From NCBI GenBank assembly GCA_001414345.1, contig LLCB01000384.1, forward strand, positions 1 through 48,826: a DNA stretch of 48,826 nt, written 5' to 3'. Both the position numbers and the translations under genes were made by a program. This document shows, piece after piece, positions 43,961 to 48,826 of this stretch. Under the pieces are notes generated by a model that saw only the letters and a program-made list of their open reading frames with translations, was not told where the DNA came from and did no database searches. The stretch is from Hymenoscyphus infarciens (taxonomy: Eukaryota > Ascomycota > Leotiomycetes > Helotiales > Helotiaceae). Every line of letters begins with the position of its first letter. The first letter of the stretch is position 1.

Positions 43961-46771
43961 TTTATAAGATACTCCTTTATAGCTTTAAGCTTTATAGTTA
44001 ACTATTAATATAAAGGCAAAAAGGAGTTAGAAAGTAGCTTATTTAAAGTAATCTTATAGTTATATTTATAGTAAGAAGAGAGCTTATTAAAAGCTACTTT
44101 TAAGAATACGTCTTTATAAGATAAGTAATATTTTAAGAGTTAGGCTTATATTAGAGTCTTTACATTATTATTATCTTAAAAAAAGGCTAATCTTTTATTA
44201 ATAATCTAATCTAGCTTATAAATACTTATTATATAAAATTCTAAATTAGGTTATTTTATATTAAAATATATAATATTTATACTTATTTTATAGATAAAAG
44301 AGTATAAGGTCTAGCCTTTTAAGGCTATACTAGTAGTTTATAAGAGCTTTAAACTAGAGTTAGATATTAAAATTTTAAGAGGTATTATTATAAATAAAAG
44401 TAATAACTTAACTATATTTATAAGTTTACTTTTTTTATATCTTTCTTATTAATAAATTATATATTCTCTTTAATTTATATCTAACTAGTAATTTAAAATA
44501 GGTTTCTAGTTTTAGCTAGAAAGTAAAAGTAAAATTTCCTTACTATAGTAGAGAGTTAGAGAGTAGTTAGCTAGCTAAGTAATCTAGTTCTTTAAGAGGT
44601 TAAAAAGAACTTTAAAATAGTTTAACTACTTATTACTAATAATTTAGTCTTACTATCTAAAGTCTAAGATAATAAAAGAGTAGTTATAAATATAATATTT
44701 ATCTATATTTAAATATAGTTATATAAACTAAGTTACTTAGCTTTTAATACTATTATTATATTTATAAATAAATACTAAATAAGATAGTTTCTAGATCTAT
44801 AAACCTATTACTTTTAATAATTATAAGACTAGAAGTTAATTTAGAAATAAGTACTTATTTACTTCTATATCTATTAGAGCTTATATTTTAATATTATATT
44901 CTTATATACTAAGAGTAGTATTTATAAGAAACTGTTTTCCTCTTATAAGTTTAGAAAGGTTAAGTTTAGTTAGATTATATTTATATAAGCCTAAGAAGGT
45001 ATTTTTACCTAGGCTTCTTTATTTTCCTTCTAACCTAAGTTAGAGTTAGAGTACTCTTTAAGTAGTTATTCTTTTTTAGATTAATTATCTATTTTATTAA
45101 TATTAAGTAGATTAGAATAGTTAGGCTTAATATACCTAGGTTTCTTATAATTAAAATACTTTATACTAGTAAGGAATTAGTTTATAGATAAACTTTTTAA
45201 TCTTTTACTAGTAGAAGAAGGTTTAAAAGTTTAAGAAGTTTTTTAAAAAGTAGAATAAAGTCTATATAAGAGTAGTAAGAGTTTTATAACTAAACTAGAT
45301 AAGGATTAGTTAGTATTAGGCTTTTAGTATAATAAGCTTATTATAACTAGTTTTTCTATACTTATTATACTAGTTATATATAACTTAGTATTTTAATACT
45401 ATTTCTTATTTATAAATAAAAGGTCTCTTACTATCTTATTAAAGTTAGTATTCTAATATCTCTTACTATTAACTAATTAGTTTCTAAGCTAAGGTATAAG
45501 CTTCTCTTATATATAATAGAATTTATCTTACTCTAATACCTTTCTAAGTATTACTATACTTAAAAAGCGACTTTTAAATTCTATAAAACTTTCTTTTATA
45601 TAACCTTTCTATTTTATCTAAAGAGACTAAAAGGTATTCTAAGTATCCTTCTTCTTATAACTAGTTAAATAGTAAGTATTAAGAAGTTTAATTATTTTTT
45701 TATAATCTTTAAATATTATCTTACTTATATTAGACTTGTATTAGAGCTTTAAGTAGTTCTAGGTAAGTTTTATTATTATCTCTTAAATAAGAGCTTTATA
45801 AGTTAAAAGTATCTAATAATAGTTAACGTTTATATAGAGTTAATTATATATTAATATTCTCTATTACTTATATATAAGTAAAATACTATTATTTAAAAGT
45901 TTAATTTTCTTTATAATCTTACTTTTAATAGGTTAAAAGGCTTTTAGAGTACTTTTAAGTTATAAGTATAAAGTAGGTTATTATAAGAAAGAAATATTAA
46001 GAGTAGGGTTTTATCTCTAATAATAGTTTAAAAGAATAGAAAAAGGTATTTATATTAGTTAGATAAGACTTAGACTTTAGTTATTATTTAGTAGTTATTA
46101 ACTAATTTACTATACTAGGTCTAATAATTAGGTAATCTAGTTCTCTTACTCTAAAATTCTCTCTTCTTTTTCTTAATCCTTAGTCTCTATAGCTTAGATT
46201 ATACCTTATATCTCGTCTATATTAAAGAAGTCTTATTAATCTCTCTAGCTTCTAAGTACTAGGCCTTTACTTTTATTATTCTTAAGCTTCTTAATATTCT
46301 TAGAAGTATAGTACTAAGTTAGAGACCTTTCTATAAAAGCTTAACTTTATTCTTTAAAAAGAGGCTCTATACTTAAGAGTAGAGCTTAGGAAGGACCTAG
46401 AGTTACTTTAGATTCTAATATATTAAATATTAAATTAGAAGAGAGAGAGATAAGATTAGATTTAAAAGCCTTCTAAATAACTATAATAAGTCAACTTATT
46501 TACTAAATCTAGAGTTATTAAGACTCTTAAGAATACTTAGTATATTCTAATCTCTTAACGTGTCTATAATATAATTTTTACTAACTATTTATATAAATAC
46601 TAAACCCTAGTATTACTAGTCGTCTAGGTAGTCTCTAATTACTTAGCTATATAAGAATACTATTATAATATTCTAAATTAAAGCTAAATCAACTTCTAAA
46701 TAAAGAGTAATAATAAGCTTAAAGGAGATATTATTAAGGCTATTACTAGTAAAGAAGAGTTATTGTTTTTA

Positions 46772-47131
46772 TATAATAGTACGAAATATATATAACTATA
46801 GTAGAGGTATATAAGAGTATATATAGTAGAATAATATATATAAATACTAGATACTAATATAGAAGAAAATAATAACTATTCTTCTTCTATACTAAGTATA
46901 AATATCTATATATAAGAGGTTAGAGACTACTAAGTTCTAATAAAAATAATAACTAAGTCCTTCTTAATATAGCTACTAAAATAATAAAAGCTTTAAAGCT
47001 AAATATATAAGACTTTAAAGCGAAATATATAATATCTAATTCTTACTCTCTTTAGTACCTTCTATCTTATAAGTCGTAGAAGTATTAGTAGTTTCACGAA
47101 TACTAATAATTCAGAATAGCGTACTATTATA
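46772..47131 (-). repeat. Right LTR (5' in element orientation) of the gypsy element
   Basis: 360 bp, starting TATAATAGTACGAAAT and ending GTACTATTATA, matching the split left LTR over its whole length with mainly C/T and A/G differences. ATAAA follows immediately. Confidence 0.85.
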
Positions 47132-47136
47132 ATAAA

Positions 47137-47569
47137 TAGTAGAGAGTCTATTATCTAGTTATAAAAACTCTTCTATGTCTATACTTCTATTTATACTACC
47201 TAGGCCTCTTCTAATTACTCTATTACCGTCGCTAAGAGTTCTTCACCTCTTCTAGTAAGTCTCTTAACTTAAATATAGTATATACTAACTATATAGAATA
47301 ACTATTATAGGTATTACCTCTAATCTTAGGTTAGTATATAGCTCTCGCTTTCTTAGAGTTTAATTTAATTCTACGGTATATCTAGAGTTAAGTAAATAAG
47401 CTATATAAGTCTTTTTTACTAATATCTAGTATATTACTATATATAACGTAGCTTCTTTATAGAAGGTTAAGAGGTCTAAAACTCTAATAGTTGTAAAAAG
47501 AGGTATTACTATGTCGCCTTTTAACTTAAACTTAGCTTTATAGACTATTCTAGAGATAAGATAGGACTA
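47137..47569. other. RIP-mutated DNA right of the gypsy element
   Basis: TA-rich with scattered GC-retaining words; no gene, domain or terminal repeat recognised. Confidence 0.55.
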
Positions 47570-48040
47570 CTAGAGGTTCGTAGGATACACCGCGTATAGG
47601 TGTTGAGTCTTCGCATCCTCTTTAGCTAAACTTAAAAGCAATAGTTTACTTTTAAGCCGTTGGATTACTCGCCAACTGAACATTGATAGCTTATCTACTA
47701 TCGGTTTATATCACGACCTAGCCCCCCGCACCACACCACCTAAGCAACGCAAGTACGCTATACAGTGCACATCAAACGAAATGATGATAGAAAGTATAAG
47801 GTTGGGGAGGACAAACTGTGGTAGAGAATCTTTTTTAGTCCTAGCAAAGAAAGATCGGTTGTTCAGTACCGAGCAAGTGATGGATATGAACTGATAACAC
47901 TATAGGATTTCTTCGTAGCGTCGATTCCTATGTCCTACACCCTCTAACAGGCTTTCTTAGGCCATGTCATAAGTCGCGGACAAGGCATAACAAGGCCGAA
48001 ACCCCTATAGAGGACTCGCCGCAGAGCTAGGGACTATATA
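47570..48040. other. Unmutated island without a recognised gene
   Basis: About 470 bp with normal composition and many CA/TG steps, bordered on both sides by RIP-mutated DNA. It therefore behaves as single-copy sequence. No open frame of useful length, tRNA or rRNA signature was recognised. Confidence 0.5.
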
Positions 48041-48526
48041 GAGCTAGCTCTTCTTATAGCCGCTATCTACTACCTTACTACCTTATACCTTAGCCTTAAC
48101 TAGAACTTCTATTTAATACGAGATATAATAAGATAATATTATAAATACTTATACTTATTTATAACTATTATATATAAAGTATTTACTTTAGTACTAGAAA
48201 TAGTTAAAGAAGTCTAACTTTCTTCTCTCTAACTATCTATTTTATAAAAGTAAAACTCTAAACGCTCTATTACTTTTTAGTATATACTTTAAGCGAAATC
48301 TATACTTAAGACTCTTTTTCTAGTACTTCTATAACTATATATCTTACTTTAATTAAAAGCAAATCCTTAATTAATAAAACTACTTTTATTATATTTATTT
48401 ATTATAATAAAAGCTATAAACTTATTATCTTAAAAATAATATATAAGTATTTACTATATTATTATAAAAAATCTTAATAGAGGAGGTTATAAATAAAAAT
48501 TAAGATAAAAATTAAGAAAAAAGTAC
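48041..48526. other. RIP-mutated AT-rich DNA
   Basis: TA-dominated sequence with no recognisable gene or terminal repeat, leading into the palindromic satellite. Confidence 0.6.
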
Positions 48527-48795
48527 TTTTAAATAGTAGAACTACTAAAAGGTTATAAATATTTATAAAGAAGTTTATTTTAAGTAGTAGAACTACTTAA
48601 AAGTTAATAATATATAGTAATAGTAGTTAATATATTCTAAAAGCTTACTTTTAAGTAGTAGAACAACTTAAATATTATAAATATATAGTAAAAGATTAAT
48701 TTTAAGTAGTAGAACTACTTAAAAGTTATAAATATTTATAAAAGATAATTAATATATTCTAAAATCTTACTTTTAAGTAGTAGAACTACTTAAAA
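48527..48795. repeat. Palindromic satellite, five hairpins with alternating 51/71-bp spacing
   Basis: The palindrome TTTTAAGTAGT-AGA-ACTACTTAAAA recurs at 48578-48602, 48700-48724 and 48771-48795, with variant copies at 48527-48550 (TAAATAGTAGAACTACTA) and 48649-48671 (one base changed in the right arm). Centre-to-centre distances run 51, 71, 51, 71 bp, so the true unit is a dimer of 122 bp. The array starts near 48480 and continues past the window edge. Confidence 0.8.
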
Positions 48796-48826
48796 GATAT
48801 AAATATATAGTAAAAGATTACTTTTA

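Larger units (their letters stand above)
38447..47131 (-). mobile_element. Ty3/gypsy LTR retrotransposon, full length, RIP-mutated
   Basis: LTRs of 360 bp lie at 46772-47131 and at 38447-38733 plus 39635-39707 (the left one split by an insertion; the two parts add up to exactly 360 bp). ATAAA duplications flank the element at 38442-38446 and 47132-47136. The minus strand encodes a degraded gypsy reverse transcriptase around 43380-43960; gag-side sequence lies to its right (about 45570-46765), and RNase H and integrase should lie between about 41000 and 43350. Without the insertion the element would be about 7.8 kb. All frames are full of TAA/TAG. Confidence 0.87.

Noticed and set aside
47890..47960. 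Partial match to a tRNA B box
   Set aside because: No cloverleaf could be folded and no A box lies at the right distance.
48527..48795. Regularly spaced palindromes resembling a CRISPR array
   Set aside because: The spacers are themselves similar to each other and the DNA is fungal; it is a tandem satellite.

Overview
The window looks like nuclear DNA of a filamentous ascomycete (Pezizomycotina). Four intact protein genes carry short spliceosomal introns, mostly 45-65 nt with GTRNGY donors and CTAAC/CTGAC-like branch sites. About two thirds of the window is extremely AT-rich repeat DNA in which CA and TG dinucleotides are nearly absent and TA is dominant, which is the footprint of repeat-induced point mutation (RIP, CpA to TpA). 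The class cannot be fixed from sequence alone. No tRNA, rRNA or CRISPR was recognised.

Layout. 1-2640: RIP-degraded DNA with an inverted remnant of a Ty3/gypsy element and a TTTACGA heptamer tract. 2640-11123: single-copy DNA with two unrecognised gene remnants, a Baeyer-Villiger-type flavin monooxygenase pseudogene (minus), an intact 5-oxoprolinase/hydantoinase gene (plus, 1297 codons, 8 exons), and an unrecognised gene broken by a transposon. 11124-24380: a Ty1/copia element (minus, 5-bp TSD TCAAC/TTAAC), itself split by a tyrosine-recombinase retrotransposon with split direct repeats (A1 - body - B1-A2-B2; 18763-24141). 24381-32080: single-copy DNA with an intact beta-hydroxyacid dehydrogenase (plus), an MFS transporter pseudogene (minus), an intact aspartate aminotransferase-like gene (minus) divergent from an intact DapA-family 2-oxo-acid aldolase (plus), and a small secreted-protein gene that has lost its ATG. 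32080-48826: RIP-mutated repeats containing a 111-bp solo LTR, a 2.9-kb pol-less gypsy relative, a yellow/royal-jelly-like pseudogene, a second solo LTR, an 8.7-kb gypsy element whose left LTR carries an 896-bp fold-back insertion, a short unmutated island, and a palindromic satellite at the right edge.

How the genes may work together. The four intact enzymes can be placed on one hypothetical route: 5-oxoprolinase opens a (hydroxy)pyroglutamate, the aminotransferase makes 4-hydroxy-2-oxoglutarate, the aldolase releases pyruvate and glyoxylate, and the beta-hydroxyacid dehydrogenase reduces glyoxylate or a semialdehyde. The broken MFS gene resembles anion/ureide permeases. This grouping is inference from family membership and proximity.

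A recurrent theme is mutation leakage: several single-copy genes near the repeats carry stop codons or a lost start that one C:G to T:A change can explain, while their neighbours are intact.
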